Below, in pieces: positions 39,704-47,909 of a stretch of DNA of 64,000 nt. Below the pieces are notes generated by a model. That model worked only from the letters and a program-made list of their open reading frames with translations, ran no database searches and was not told the origin of the DNA. Both the position numbers and the translations under genes were made by a program. The DNA is from Niallia sp. XMNu-256. GTDB lineage: Bacteria > Bacillota > Bacilli > Bacillales > Cytobacillaceae. The number at the start of each line of letters is the position of its first letter. The first letter of the stretch is position 1. Where the stretch lies: NCBI RefSeq assembly GCF_036670015.1, contig NZ_CP137636.1, positions 536,501 through 600,500 on the forward strand, in the 5' to 3' direction.

Positions 39704-40458
39704 GTTTAGGTGCAATTTTACTTAGTTTTATTTTCGTTATTATGGCCCTATTTCTCTCCAATGCTTTTAAATTGGGGCTAGGTCGGGATCTTATAATTTC
39801 AAGTATTCGAGCGACGATCCAATTACTAATTGTGGGGTATATTTTAAAACTCGTATTTGGCTTCGATAATCCAATTGCTGTGATCCTAATGCTACTAGTA
39901 ATGATCGTAGTCGCTGCAAAAAATGCAGCAAAGCGCGGAAAAGGATTACCTCATATTTTCACAAAGATATTTATTACAATTACCATTGTAGAAATCGTTA
40001 CACAAGCGTTTTTATTAGGGCTTGAAATCATCCCTCCTAAACCGGCGTATATTATTCCGATTAGCGGGATGATTATCGGGAATTCAATGGTGATTGCAAA
40101 TTTATTTCTTAACCGACTAAAGGGCGAAGTAGAGATGAGAAAAGAGGAAGTTCAACTCGTTTTGTCACTTGGAGGGACAGTGAAACAGGCGATTCATCCG
40201 ATTCTAAAACAATCTATTAAATCAAGCCTGATTCCGACGATTGATAGTCAGAAAACGATTGGACTTGTACAACTACCTGGCATGATGTCCGGTCAAATTA
40301 TTGCAGGCGCTGACCCCCTTCAGGCTGTCCGTTTTCAACTATTAATTGTGTTCCTTATTATGTCAGCAGCCTCCATCACAGCCATTATTCTCGGGTTTCT
40401 CATCTACCCTAGCTTATTTAATAAAGACCAACAATTAACTATTAGTAAGTGGGAATAA
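39700..40458 (+). CDS. fetB: UPF0014 permease FetB (YbbM)
   Basis: A 252-residue membrane protein with seven helices, partner of FetA. Family sequences: LGRDLIISSIRATIQLLIVGYIL, MIVVAAKNAAKRGKG, SGMIIGNSMVIANLFLNRL, EVQLVLSLGGTVKQAIHPILK and TIGLVQLPGMMSGQIIAGADPLQAVRFQ. The last two cover the coupling region and the conserved PGMMxGxIxxG motif. It ends just upstream of a family A repeat and the haem gene cgoX, a plausible functional neighbour in iron use. Confidence 0.92.
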   Translation: MSLGAILLSFIFVIMALFLSNAFKLGLGRDLIISSIRATIQLLIVGYILKLVFGFDNPIAVILMLLVMIVVAAKNAAKRGKGLPHIFTKIFITITIVEIVTQAFLLGLEIIPPKPAYIIPISGMIIGNSMVIANLFLNRLKGEVEMRKEEVQLVLSLGGTVKQAIHPILKQSIKSSLIPTIDSQKTIGLVQLPGMMSGQIIAGADPLQAVRFQLLIVFLIMSAASITAIILGFLIYPSLFNKDQQLTISKWE

Positions 40459-40493
40459 GTGTATGAAGGTTGGCAACTAGCCTCTGTAAATTA

Positions 40494-40656
40494 TGTTAAA
40501 CTTTTAACTTCATTCAGCAAATGTTTTTGTATTCGGTGAGGGTTCAAACCCCGCTGAAAGAAGTTAAGCCTCCGGCGGATGCCTTGGACTAGGATGTGGC
40601 GTTTTGAAGCGTAATAAAAATCCGGGCGCAAATTCGGCGGGGCGAATTTTATTGAA
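40494..40656 (+). repeat. dispersed HEARO/omega-RNA-like repeat, family A, copy 2
   Basis: Most complete short copy: TTTTAACTTCATTCAGCAAATG, GGGTTCAAACCCCGCTGAA (pairs back to TTCAGC), GAAGTTAAGCCTCCGGCGGATGCC, then AATCCGGGCGCAAATTCGGC and GGGCGAATTTTATTGAATCA. AAATTCGGC/GGCGAATTT makes a 3' hairpin. The 3' end lies 7 bases before the AGGAGG of cgoX, so the element forms the whole leader of that gene. The sequence style recalls HEARO RNA; identification is from memory of the motif, not from a search. Confidence 0.65.
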
Positions 40657-40674
40657 TCATAGAGGAGGAATGGC

Positions 40675-42060
40675 GTGAGTACTATACTAGTTATTGGCGG
40701 AGGAGTTACTGGTTTATCTGCCATGTATACATTACAGAAATGGAAGAAAGAAAGTGGGATCGATGTTCAGTTAATTTTGGCTGAAGCGGGCGCAGAGCTA
40801 GGTGGGAAAATCCGAACAGTCAAAGATGGCGGATTCTTAATGGAAACAGGCGCTGATTCGATTGTAACCCGTAAGATCAAAGAAATGCCAATTATAAAGG
40901 ATCTCGGCTTGGAAGAGGAAATCGTCTACAATCATGCAGGTCAATCTTTTCTGTTTACTGAAGGTGAGCTAAAATTGATTCCGAAAGATTCGGTGTTTGG
41001 AATTCCTGCAAGCCTTGAATCTTTGGCAAAAAGTACCCTTGTTTCATCAGAAGGAAAAGTGGAAGCGCTTAAAGATTTTTATACTAAAAATGATAGGTTT
41101 ACGAAGAGTGCTTCAGTCGGTGAATTCTTAGAATACTTCTTAGGAAAAGAATTAGTCGAAAAGCAGATATCACCCGTTCTTTCAGGAGTATATTCCGGGG
41201 ATTTGTATGAACTAACGATTGAATCTACCCTCCCATATATATTGGATTATAAAGAGAAGTATGGAAGCATTATACAAGGTTTTTATGAAAATAAAGCTCA
41301 ATTTCAAAGCGATGGAAAACAACGATTTTTATCGTTTAGAAATGGTTTAAATACATTAATCGAAGCGTATCAACAAAAGTTTGAAGATGTTGAGGTTCGT
41401 AAAAATGCAAAAGTGAGTGGGATTGACCAAGCGGATCATCGTTATCTAGTAACATTTGAAAATGGTGACTCCATCGCAGCCGATCAAATTATCTTTAGTG
41501 TTCCACATACAGTAGCACAAGGCTTTTTTAAGGATGAAGATCTTCGGGAGGAATTCCAACAGTTGAAAAACAGTTCAATGATCAGCATCTATATGGGATT
41601 CCATGTTTCAGATGAGGTTTTGCCATTAGATGGTACGGGCTTTATTACCCAGAAAGGGGAAGCCGTATTTTGCGATGCATGTACTTGGACTAGTCGAAAA
41701 TGGAAACATACTTCCAAGGAAGGTAACTTGCTAGTTCGCTTATTTTATAAAAGCAGTAACCCCTATTTCGGGGCTTTAAAAGACTTATCAGAACAAGAGC
41801 TCCTTCATGTTGTCCAAGCAGATTTGAAAAAAAGCCTTGGACTGGATATCGAACCAAGTGTTAGTGTCGTTACAAATTGGACAGACAATATGCCAAATTA
41901 TTTGATTACGCATTCAACAACAGTCAAAAATTTGGAAACGAAATTAGAAAGTAACTATCCTGGAATCTTATTAGCAGGTGCTTCTTATTACGGAGTAGGA
42001 ATTCCAGATTGTATTGTAAACGGAGAAAACGTGGCAAGTAAAGTTATTTCTCAACTTTAA
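40675..42060 (+). CDS. hemY: coproporphyrinogen III oxidase (CgoX, formerly HemY)
   Basis: A 461-residue FAD enzyme of the Gram-positive coproporphyrin-dependent haem pathway, oxidising coproporphyrinogen III to coproporphyrin III at the membrane surface. The Rossmann motif is ILVIGGGVTGLSAMYTLQ at the N-terminus. GGKIRTVKDGGFLMETGADSIV is the second FAD-contact region, and GVGIPDCIVNGENVA the C-terminal FAD signature. Length matches B. subtilis HemY (about 470). GTG start after AGAGGAGGAATGGC. The usual hemE/hemH partners are not adjacent; instead the gene is preceded by a structured repeat that may carry or disturb its promoter. Confidence 0.93.
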   Translation: MSTILVIGGGVTGLSAMYTLQKWKKESGIDVQLILAEAGAELGGKIRTVKDGGFLMETGADSIVTRKIKEMPIIKDLGLEEEIVYNHAGQSFLFTEGELKLIPKDSVFGIPASLESLAKSTLVSSEGKVEALKDFYTKNDRFTKSASVGEFLEYFLGKELVEKQISPVLSGVYSGDLYELTIESTLPYILDYKEKYGSIIQGFYENKAQFQSDGKQRFLSFRNGLNTLIEAYQQKFEDVEVRKNAKVSGIDQADHRYLVTFENGDSIAADQIIFSVPHTVAQGFFKDEDLREEFQQLKNSSMISIYMGFHVSDEVLPLDGTGFITQKGEAVFCDACTWTSRKWKHTSKEGNLLVRLFYKSSNPYFGALKDLSEQELLHVVQADLKKSLGLDIEPSVSVVTNWTDNMPNYLITHSTTVKNLETKLESNYPGILLAGASYYGVGIPDCIVNGENVASKVISQL

Positions 42061-42218
42061 TAAAAAGACACTTCTAACAAAGGTTTGTATGCTCCATATC
42101 TAGTAATTTTTTATTTCAGATAGGACTAGATATGGAGTGTTGATATTCGTTTGGATTGGGAACAGACATATATTTAAAATTTTTTCAATATACTAACTTT
42201 CTGATAAATAAAAATTTA

Positions 42219-42246
42219 TTGACGAAACTGAAAAAGGTGGTATTAT
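42219..42246 (+). promoter_or_regulatory. promoter of the iclR-dmpFG operon
   Basis: TTGACG (42219-42224), 16-nt spacer, TATTAT (42241-42246). Just downstream, CGAACGGCA...TGCCGAACG (about 42267-42292) forms a partial inverted repeat that could bind the IclR protein. Confidence 0.6.
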
Positions 42247-42306
42247 ATAAGTGTAGTGTAAAATACGAACGGCATTCGATAGTGCCGAACGAAGAGGAGA
42301 TCAGAC

Positions 42307-43089
42307 GTGTCAGAACGTTTAATTCAATCTGTAGAAAGAGCAGCTGATATCCTGGAGTTATTTTTGCGCTTGGGTCCGGAACTGAGTGTGAAAGAAATTA
42401 GCGAATTTCTAAGTATTTCAAAAAGTACAGCACATGGACTCATTAAAACGCTTGAACACAGAGGATACCTTCAACAAAACCAAGAAAACCTTAAGTATAA
42501 ATTAGGTTTAAGGTTATTTGAACTGGGACATCACATGGGAGAACAACTGGATATCGTAAACATTGCGCTTCCAATAATTAAGAATTTAGTTGATGAGTTG
42601 AAGGAAACGGTTCACTTAGTTGTTCGTCAACAGGACGAGCTAATTTATGTAGCAAAAGAAGAAGGTCCACAAACACTTAGAATCTATTCTCATGTTGGAA
42701 AAAGGGCACCGATTCATTGCACAGGAGTTGGGAAAGCGATACTCGCATACCAAACTGAAGAAGAAGTAAATCGAATTTTAGACACCGTTCCATTGGAAAC
42801 ATTTACTGAATTCACCATTACCGATAGGAACGAAATTAAACAACAATTAAAAATGATTGAATCGAATGGTTATTCGATTGATGATGAGGAAATTGAAATC
42901 GGTCTCAAATGCGTAGCCGCGCCAATTTTTAATTTTAAAGGGGAGGTCTTTGCCTCAATCAGTTGTGCTTCGCCAAAAATGAGAGTAACCGAGGATCGCC
43001 TTCCTGTCGTCATACAAGGAGTCAAAAACGCTGCTTCTGAAATTTCAAGCAAATTAGGCTACAAGCTGTTCCATGTCTCTACCAATTGA
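42307..43089 (+). CDS. IclR family transcriptional regulator
   Basis: A 260-residue regulator: N-terminal winged HTH (IQSVERAADILELFL, LSVKEISEFLSISKSTAHGLIKTL, residues 5-65) and C-terminal effector GAF-like domain (80-250; VGKRAPIHCTGVGKAILAY, IEIGLKCVAAPIFNFKGEVFASISCASP). GTG start behind GAAGAGGAG. It precedes two genes of the acetaldehyde/4-hydroxy-2-oxovalerate pathway and probably controls them. IclR proteins commonly respond to aromatic acids or their breakdown products. A candidate palindrome sits in its leader. Confidence 0.9.
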   Translation: MSERLIQSVERAADILELFLRLGPELSVKEISEFLSISKSTAHGLIKTLEHRGYLQQNQENLKYKLGLRLFELGHHMGEQLDIVNIALPIIKNLVDELKETVHLVVRQQDELIYVAKEEGPQTLRIYSHVGKRAPIHCTGVGKAILAYQTEEEVNRILDTVPLETFTEFTITDRNEIKQQLKMIESNGYSIDDEEIEIGLKCVAAPIFNFKGEVFASISCASPKMRVTEDRLPVVIQGVKNAASEISSKLGYKLFHVSTN

Positions 43090-43135
43090 GAACAGATTAA
43101 GATATTAAATATAGACATTTAGGAGGAGAATTAAT

Positions 43136-44020
43136 TTGGCAAAATTAAAAGCTGCCATTGTTGGCTCAGGTAATATCGGTACAGACCTTATGATTAAATT
43201 AGGAAGATCAGAATACTTAGAATTAACTGCTGTTATCGGGATTGACCCAGAATCAGATGGACTTCGTCGTGCAAGAGAAGCTGGCTATGCGGGTGTAGAT
43301 ACTGGAATTGATGGCTTCTTTGCAGATTCTAATCTAGAAGCAGATATCATTTTTGACGCAACAAGTGCGAAAGCCCACCTTTATAATAATAAATTAGCTC
43401 AAGAACGCGGCATTAAAATGATCGATTTAACACCAGCTGCTGTTGGACCATATGTATCACCGGCGGTAAACATAGATGAACATATTGACAAAAGCAATAT
43501 CAACATGATCACTTGTGGTGGTCAAGCTACAATTCCAATGGTACATGCAATTAATCGTGTAGCAAGTGTTGATTATGCAGAAATCGTTGCAACGATCTCA
43601 AGTAAAAGTGCGGGCCCTGGTACACGTGCTAACATTGATGAGTTTACTGAAACAACGTCAAAAGCGATTGAAGTAGTAGGTGGAGCGAAAAAAGGGAAAG
43701 CCATTATCATTTTAAACCCTGCTGAACCTCCAATTATGATGCGTAATACGGTTTATGCATTAGTAGAAGAAGGAAAAATGGATGAAGCTAAAATCCGTGA
43801 ATCAATTCTTGAAATGGAAAAAACCGTTCAATCTTATGTTCCAGGATATCGCTTACGCACAGAACCTATTTTTGATGGCAATAAAGTAACCATCTTCATT
43901 GAAGTAGAAGGTGCAGGAGACTACTTACCAAAATACTCAGGTAACTTAGATATCATGACATCTGCTGCTGTCCGTGTTGCTGAAGAGTTTGCAAAAAATG
44001 CGAAGAAAGAAACAGTCTAA
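43136..44020 (+). CDS. acetaldehyde dehydrogenase (acylating), DmpF/MhpF type
   Basis: A 294-residue enzyme converting acetaldehyde + CoA + NAD+ to acetyl-CoA. The N-terminal NAD fold is [18 protein letters not shown]; the catalytic Cys is in [39 protein letters not shown] and [22 protein letters not shown] are hallmarks of the small acylating dehydrogenase. It forms a channelling complex with the aldolase encoded 25 bases downstream. The start is TTG behind AGGAGGAGAATTAAT. Length is normal (about 300). Confidence 0.94.
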   Translation: MAKLKAAIVGSGNIGTDLMIKLGRSEYLELTAVIGIDPESDGLRRAREAGYAGVDTGIDGFFADSNLEADIIFDATSAKAHLYNNKLAQERGIKMIDLTPAAVGPYVSPAVNIDEHIDKSNINMITCGGQATIPMVHAINRVASVDYAEIVATISSKSAGPGTRANIDEFTETTSKAIEVVGGAKKGKAIIILNPAEPPIMMRNTVYALVEEGKMDEAKIRESILEMEKTVQSYVPGYRLRTEPIFDGNKVTIFIEVEGAGDYLPKYSGNLDIMTSAAVRVAEEFAKNAKKETV

Positions 44021-44045
44021 GCTGTAGAAAGGGGAAAATAACATA

Positions 44046-45077
44046 ATGACAAATGAGAGAGATATTTTAATTACAGAGGTTGCTTTACGTGATGGAAGCC
44101 ATGCGGTTAACCACCAATTTACAGTTGAACAAGTACGTGACATTGCAAAAGGTGTAGCGGAAGCAAATATTCCTTACATTGAAGTGGCACACGGCGACGG
44201 ATTAGCGGGTTCATCTTTACAGTACGGCTTTTCTAAAGTAGATGAAATGGAATTAATCGAGGCAGCTGTCGACGCTGTTGACGGCAAGTCAAAGGTGGCT
44301 GTTCTTTTACTACCTGGTATCGGAACTCTAACAGAATTAAAACAAGCGGCAGATTTAGGTGTAAAAATGGCTCGTATCGCTACACATGTAACAGAAGCAG
44401 ACGTGGCTCCACAACATATCGCATATGCAAAAGAATTAGGATTGGAAACAGTTGGCTTCCTAATGATGTCTCATATGGCACCAGTTGAAAAATTAGTAGA
44501 ACAAGCAAAATTAATGGAGAGCTATGGAGCGGATACAGTATACGTAGTTGACTCTGCTGGTTACTTAGTTCCTGATCAAGTGACTGAGCGCATCCATGCA
44601 TTGAAAGAATCTTTAGGTGTAAACATTGGCTTCCACGGCCACAATAACTTATCTTTAGCAATGGCAAACACACTGGCTGCGATCAATGCAGGTGCAACTC
44701 GTATTGATGGAAGTATTCGTTGTCTAGGTGCGGGTGCTGGTAACACACAAACGGAAGTTCTAATTGCTGCTTGTGAGCGTTTTGGAATTAAAACAGGTGT
44801 AGATCTGTATAAAATTATGGATGTGGCAGAAGATGTTGTCGCACCAATGCTACAAGTACCCCAAGAAATTACGCGTGACAGCTTAACTCTTGGATATGCA
44901 GGTGTTTATTCAAGCTTCGCGCTTCATGCAAAACGTGCAGCTGAAAAATTCGGTGTTGACTCTCGTGATATCTTAATTGAACTTGGTAACCGCAAAGTTG
45001 TCGGTGGTCAAGAAGATATGATTATCGATGTTGCGTCTGAACTTGCAAAGGCGAAAAGCGCAGTAGCTGCAAAATAA
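44046..45077 (+). CDS. 4-hydroxy-2-oxovalerate aldolase, DmpG/MhpE type
   Basis: A 343-residue DRE-TIM metallolyase cleaving 4-hydroxy-2-oxoacids to pyruvate and an aldehyde. ITEVALRDGSHAVNHQFT carries the DRE-type metal residues; YIEVAHGDGL, VYVVDSAGYLVPDQV, GFHGHNNLSLAMAN (metal His residues) and DGSIRCLGAGAGNTQTEVL follow. The C-terminal helical domain (280-343) mediates contact with the dehydrogenase. ATG behind AAAGGGGAAAATAAC. The hydratase that would feed it (DmpE/MhpD) is not in the window. Confidence 0.94.
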   Translation: MTNERDILITEVALRDGSHAVNHQFTVEQVRDIAKGVAEANIPYIEVAHGDGLAGSSLQYGFSKVDEMELIEAAVDAVDGKSKVAVLLLPGIGTLTELKQAADLGVKMARIATHVTEADVAPQHIAYAKELGLETVGFLMMSHMAPVEKLVEQAKLMESYGADTVYVVDSAGYLVPDQVTERIHALKESLGVNIGFHGHNNLSLAMANTLAAINAGATRIDGSIRCLGAGAGNTQTEVLIAACERFGIKTGVDLYKIMDVAEDVVAPMLQVPQEITRDSLTLGYAGVYSSFALHAKRAAEKFGVDSRDILIELGNRKVVGGQEDMIIDVASELAKAKSAVAAK

Positions 45078-45137
45078 ATAATTATAATTTCCTATGGGGA
45101 TGGGAAAGGGTTTTTAATAAAGGGGATATAATATAGA

Positions 45138-45184
45138 AAGCAAGTAGAGCTTCCTGTTAATAGAGGAAAACCTACTTGCTTTTT
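45138..45184 (+). terminator. terminator of the iclR-dmpFG operon
   Basis: AAGCAAGTAG / CTACTTGCTT with inner TTCCT/AGGAA pairing, followed by TTTTT. Confidence 0.85.
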
Positions 45185-45259
45185 CGTATTGATCGTATAT
45201 TTTGAAATCGTCGCTTTTCTAGTATAATAGGACTGTATTGAATAACAAGAGGGGAGTGA

Positions 45260-45643
45260 ATAAAAGTCAAAACAATTATCAACTGGGTTTATATACTACT
45301 AGGATTTTTATGTGTAGGGTTAGGGATTATTGGAATTGTTCTTCCGATCCTGCCGACTACACCATTATTCCTCTTAGCAACATTCTTTTTTGTAAAAGGT
45401 TCGGATAAATTCGATCGCTGGTTTAAAGGGACGAAATTATATAAAAAATATCTTGAAGATTTTGTTAGAGAGAGAGCGATGACACGTAAGCAAAAGTGGA
45501 CAATTTTATTAACTGCAGATGCAATGATTGCTATTCCGTTTTTTATTTTGGACAGCAATCTTGTGAAAATCTTACTTATCCTCGTCGTAGCTTATAAGTA
45601 TTATTATTTTATGACAAAAATTAAAACGATAGAAGCTCACTGA
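45260..45643 (+). CDS. DUF454 (YbaN) family membrane protein with abnormal start codon
   Basis: About 127 residues. The sequence matches YbaN/DUF454: VYILLGFLCVGLGIIGIVLPILPTTPLFLLATFFF (two blocks), SDKFDRWFKGTKLYKKYLEDF, then RAMTRKQKWTILL and two more helices. Four membrane helices in all. In this frame no ATG, GTG or TTG lies near the ribosome site AGAGGGG (45248-45254). The codon at the right distance is ATA (45260-45262), and a GTG four bases earlier is in another frame separated by a run of four A. So either ATG mutated to ATA or one A was gained. Expression may be impaired. Function of the family unknown. Confidence 0.72.
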   Translation: MKVKTIINWVYILLGFLCVGLGIIGIVLPILPTTPLFLLATFFFVKGSDKFDRWFKGTKLYKKYLEDFVRERAMTRKQKWTILLTADAMIAIPFFILDSNLVKILLILVVAYKYYYFMTKIKTIEAH

Positions 45644-45657
45644 GTGGAGGGGTTTGT

Positions 45658-45891
45658 TTGTATTTAACGATTAAAGAGACGGCTGAATATTTATCTTTGC
45701 CAGAGTCTATGATTCAAAAACTTATTGTTCAAGGTAGTATTCGAGCTATGCCTGATGGGAACGGGGAATATCTTATTAGCAAAGGGCAATTTAATACCCA
45801 TCTAGAGCAGATGAAAAAATATAAAGAACTCGTCCAAGAATATTATAATGAACCGATTCCGGAAGATCGCGATATTAAGGATGAGGATTAA
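45658..45891 (+). CDS. excisionase-type helix-turn-helix protein (77 aa)
   Basis: Small DNA-binding protein of the MerR/excisionase-like HTH_17 type: YLTIKETAEYLSLPESMIQKLIVQGSIRAM is the winged helix (residues 2-32), GEYLISKGQFNTHLEQMKK completes the fold, and an acidic tail (PEDRDIKDED) follows. TTG start at 45658, placed after GGAGGGG. It is 14 bases downstream of the DUF454 gene and likely co-transcribed. No integrase or phage genes are adjacent, so it is more likely a small chromosomal regulator than an excisionase. Confidence 0.8.
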   Translation: MYLTIKETAEYLSLPESMIQKLIVQGSIRAMPDGNGEYLISKGQFNTHLEQMKKYKELVQEYYNEPIPEDRDIKDED

Positions 45892-45897
45892 AAGAAG

Positions 45898-45931
45898 AAA
45901 GCTTAGACATTTATAAGGGTCTAAGCTTTTT
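45898..45931 (+). terminator. terminator after the HTH gene
   Basis: AAAGCTTAGAC / GTCTAAGCTTT 11-bp stem with TTTTT. Confidence 0.85.
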
Positions 45932-46005
45932 GCGTTATTAAACGTAAGTTGTTTGACGACCCTTTTGTTAACATTATTGTGCTGTCGACATATCCTCTAA
46001 ATTTA

Positions 46006-46509
46006 TTATAGAACCTCTCCATCAACAGGGCCAGTCAGCTCAACATTGTGTTCATCGGCAAGCCTTTCAATTTCATGGTTGTAATCTCGAAAAAGCTTTC
46101 GTGCCTCACTTAACATTTGGTTGGCCTCTTCAATTTTGGCTCGGTCATATTCCTCTAAAGCTGTGACAATCCTTATGAAAGCGTTGCTTTGCAAGTTAAC
46201 TGCCTCAATATAAATCTCATGTGCTTCCCGCAATTCATCGGTTTTGACTTTAATTGATTCTAATTCGGTTTCAAACCTTTGATAAGTAGGAATAACTTCT
46301 AATAGCATCATTTCGTATAGAATATAGTCATCCGTATAGTTGGCACCTGTGACGCTTTCGTAAGCACTAAGGGCCTCATTTTCCAAGTGGGCAATCTCGG
46401 CAAGGTCTTCATTTAAGTATACAAGAAGATCTTCTTGAACGGGGTCACTAAAACAGCCGGAAAGGACGAACGTGAGGAACAAAACGGGTACAAGCAGCCA
46501 TTTTTTCAA
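46006..46509 (-). CDS. hypothetical lipoprotein with coiled-coil
   Basis: A 167-residue lipoprotein: basic start KKWLLVPVLFLTFVLSGC (Cys19 lipobox), then a mostly helical acidic domain (LLVYLNEDLAEIAHLENEAL, ELESIKVKTDELREAHEIYI, EANQMLSEARKLFRDYNHEI). The helical pattern resembles YkyA-like cell-wall-binding lipoproteins, without certainty. TTG 46509 is preferred as start since GGAGGTGG lies at the right distance; an in-frame ATG at 46524 overlaps that site. Extracytoplasmic. Confidence 0.75.
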   Translation of the reverse strand: MKKWLLVPVLFLTFVLSGCFSDPVQEDLLVYLNEDLAEIAHLENEALSAYESVTGANYTDDYILYEMMLLEVIPTYQRFETELESIKVKTDELREAHEIYIEAVNLQSNAFIRIVTALEEYDRAKIEEANQMLSEARKLFRDYNHEIERLADEHNVELTGPVDGEVL

Positions 46510-46578
46510 GCCTTCCACCTCCATAATCTTAATGTATGAAGACTGGAAGTCCCAGGATACCAGTTGCCCGAGCGGTTA

Positions 46579-47529
46579 TTAATCGTTTTCTATATAAAAT
46601 ACACTTTTGGTGGTTCCTTTTTTAATGAGATTCATTGAATTTAAGATTTGTTGTGATGTTCGTCTAGAGGATAATAGGAGGAACTCCCTGCACGTTTTAT
46701 TTGTTATAGGAGAATCAAATAGCAAGAAATAATCTTTGATGGCTTGGATGTGTCCTTCTTTTGACTCATTCATACAATATGGACAAAACCAGATCCCGTG
46801 ATTCCTTTTCATCGGATAACGAAGACAAGTGGGACATTGAATGTCTTTAATAATTTCATGTGGGGAAATGCCCCATTTGTTTAGGATATTTATTTTCATA
46901 GGGGTATTTTCCTTAATGAGAGTTTTATGTATTTTTCGTATCATTTTACTATCTGCTACAGAGGTAGAATAAGGTTGTTCAAACTCAAGAATTTTATTAA
47001 CAATATGTTCGGTATGAAACACACGGTCAAATAGTTTCTCATCATTTGTTTTCATAATGCTTTGTGGGTAGCTGATTGTAGCAAAATGCTCGATGGGGAT
47101 AGAAGGAAAATTATGTTTTATAAGCCAATTTTGAAATTGGTAGGATTGCCGTTGTGCCTGTTCTCGTGGATTTGTAAAACCGTTCTCATTTCCTTCAACT
47201 GTTCGGATTAATTGTTTGGAGTATTTATCAAAAAAGAGTTCGCCAAATATATTTTTCGTTTCTAAAATAAAAATGACTTGGGGAGAAAGCAAAAGTGTGT
47301 CGATTTGAAAGGGAAATTGATCGGTTAAATGAAGGTCCCGCACGATTGTATAGCGATTATGCGGAAGAAACGTTAGGTGATAATCCATATTTAGCTCACC
47401 ACGATATCCAGCCCGTCTTTTTTCAATGCTATTATGGACTTTCGGTAATATGGGATGATTTTTCGGTAATCTCCGCGCAAGTGCTTCCTCTTGAAGTAGC
47501 CGTAAAGGTGGTTTTCTTTCATTTTTCAT
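46579..47529 (-). CDS. NERD domain protein with C-terminal zinc ribbon
   Basis: A 316-residue protein. The NERD (nuclease-related) domain spans about 40-150: GYRGELNMDYHL, YTIVRDLHL, FQIDTLLLSPQVIFILETKNIFG, which holds the nuclease-like D-x(n)-E-x-K core, and NPREQAQRQSYQFQNWL. A zinc ribbon follows (CPTCLRYPMKRNHGIWFCPYC, about 230-252), then a helical tail. NERD proteins are thought to process DNA, but no activity is proven for this type in Bacillus. RBS GAGGTGAATGTT before ATG. Monocistronic. Confidence 0.88.
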   Translation of the reverse strand: MKNERKPPLRLLQEEALARRLPKNHPILPKVHNSIEKRRAGYRGELNMDYHLTFLPHNRYTIVRDLHLTDQFPFQIDTLLLSPQVIFILETKNIFGELFFDKYSKQLIRTVEGNENGFTNPREQAQRQSYQFQNWLIKHNFPSIPIEHFATISYPQSIMKTNDEKLFDRVFHTEHIVNKILEFEQPYSTSVADSKMIRKIHKTLIKENTPMKINILNKWGISPHEIIKDIQCPTCLRYPMKRNHGIWFCPYCMNESKEGHIQAIKDYFLLFDSPITNKTCREFLLLSSRRTSQQILNSMNLIKKGTTKSVFYIEND

Positions 47530-47677
47530 ATAACATTCACCTCAATAAGTATTCTTTGATTACATTCTAGAAAACTACTATGGTTCCTTCTCTATATTTG
47601 TGGTTTTTATGAACAATTAATGAAATATTACTGGCTTCTGCGATGTTTATTGGTTTTGAAATCTAATTAAAAAAAGA

Positions 47678-47838
47678 ATTGCACCAGAATTAAGGAGGAT
47701 TGCACCAAAACGGGCAATAATTGCACCAAAACGGGCAATAATTGCACCAAAACGGGCAATAATTGCACCAAAATTAAGGAGGATTGCACCAAAATCCGCA
47801 GGAATTGCACCAAAACCGTCCTTAATTGCACCTACTCC
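47678..47838 (+). repeat. 21-bp tandem repeat array 1 (eight units)
   Basis: TGCACC recurs at 47680, 47701, 47722, 47743, 47764, 47785, 47806 and 47827, an exact 21-bp period. The unit is AATTGCACCAAAA plus a 9-nt variable part; three neighbours share CGGGCAATA, others read TTAAGGAGG, TCCGCAGGA or CCGTCCTTA. An exact multiple of 7 codons gives an open frame of (N/D)CTKxxx repeats ending CTYSLF, but a stop precedes it and no start exists. An inverted relative lies at 52724-52815. Confidence 0.85.
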
Positions 47839-47869
47839 CTTTTTCTGGAAAAAATCCGTTACTATCTCG

Positions 47870-47903
47870 ACAAAAATAGACCTGATTCAAAGAATCAGGC
47901 CTT
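47870..47903 (-). terminator. terminator of glnS
   Basis: On the minus strand, GGCCTGATTC-TTTG-AATCAGGTC followed by TATTTTTG. Confidence 0.8.
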
Positions 47904-47909
47904 CACAAA

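Larger units (their letters stand above)
47530..47909. other. intergenic region holding repeat array 1 and the glnS terminator
   Basis: Between the divergent-facing ends of the NERD gene promoter and glnS 3' end. It contains eight 21-bp repeats and a hairpin terminator. Otherwise nothing recognised. Confidence 0.6.

Noticed and set aside
45658-45891. Excisionase implying an integrated element at 45 kb
   Set aside because: No integrase, attachment-site repeats or phage genes nearby; the gene is probably co-transcribed with a chromosomal DUF454 gene.
47678-47838. Regular repeats with variable parts, at first sight a CRISPR array
   Set aside because: The period is only 21 bp, the conserved core about 12 bp, three of the variable parts are identical, and no cas genes are present.
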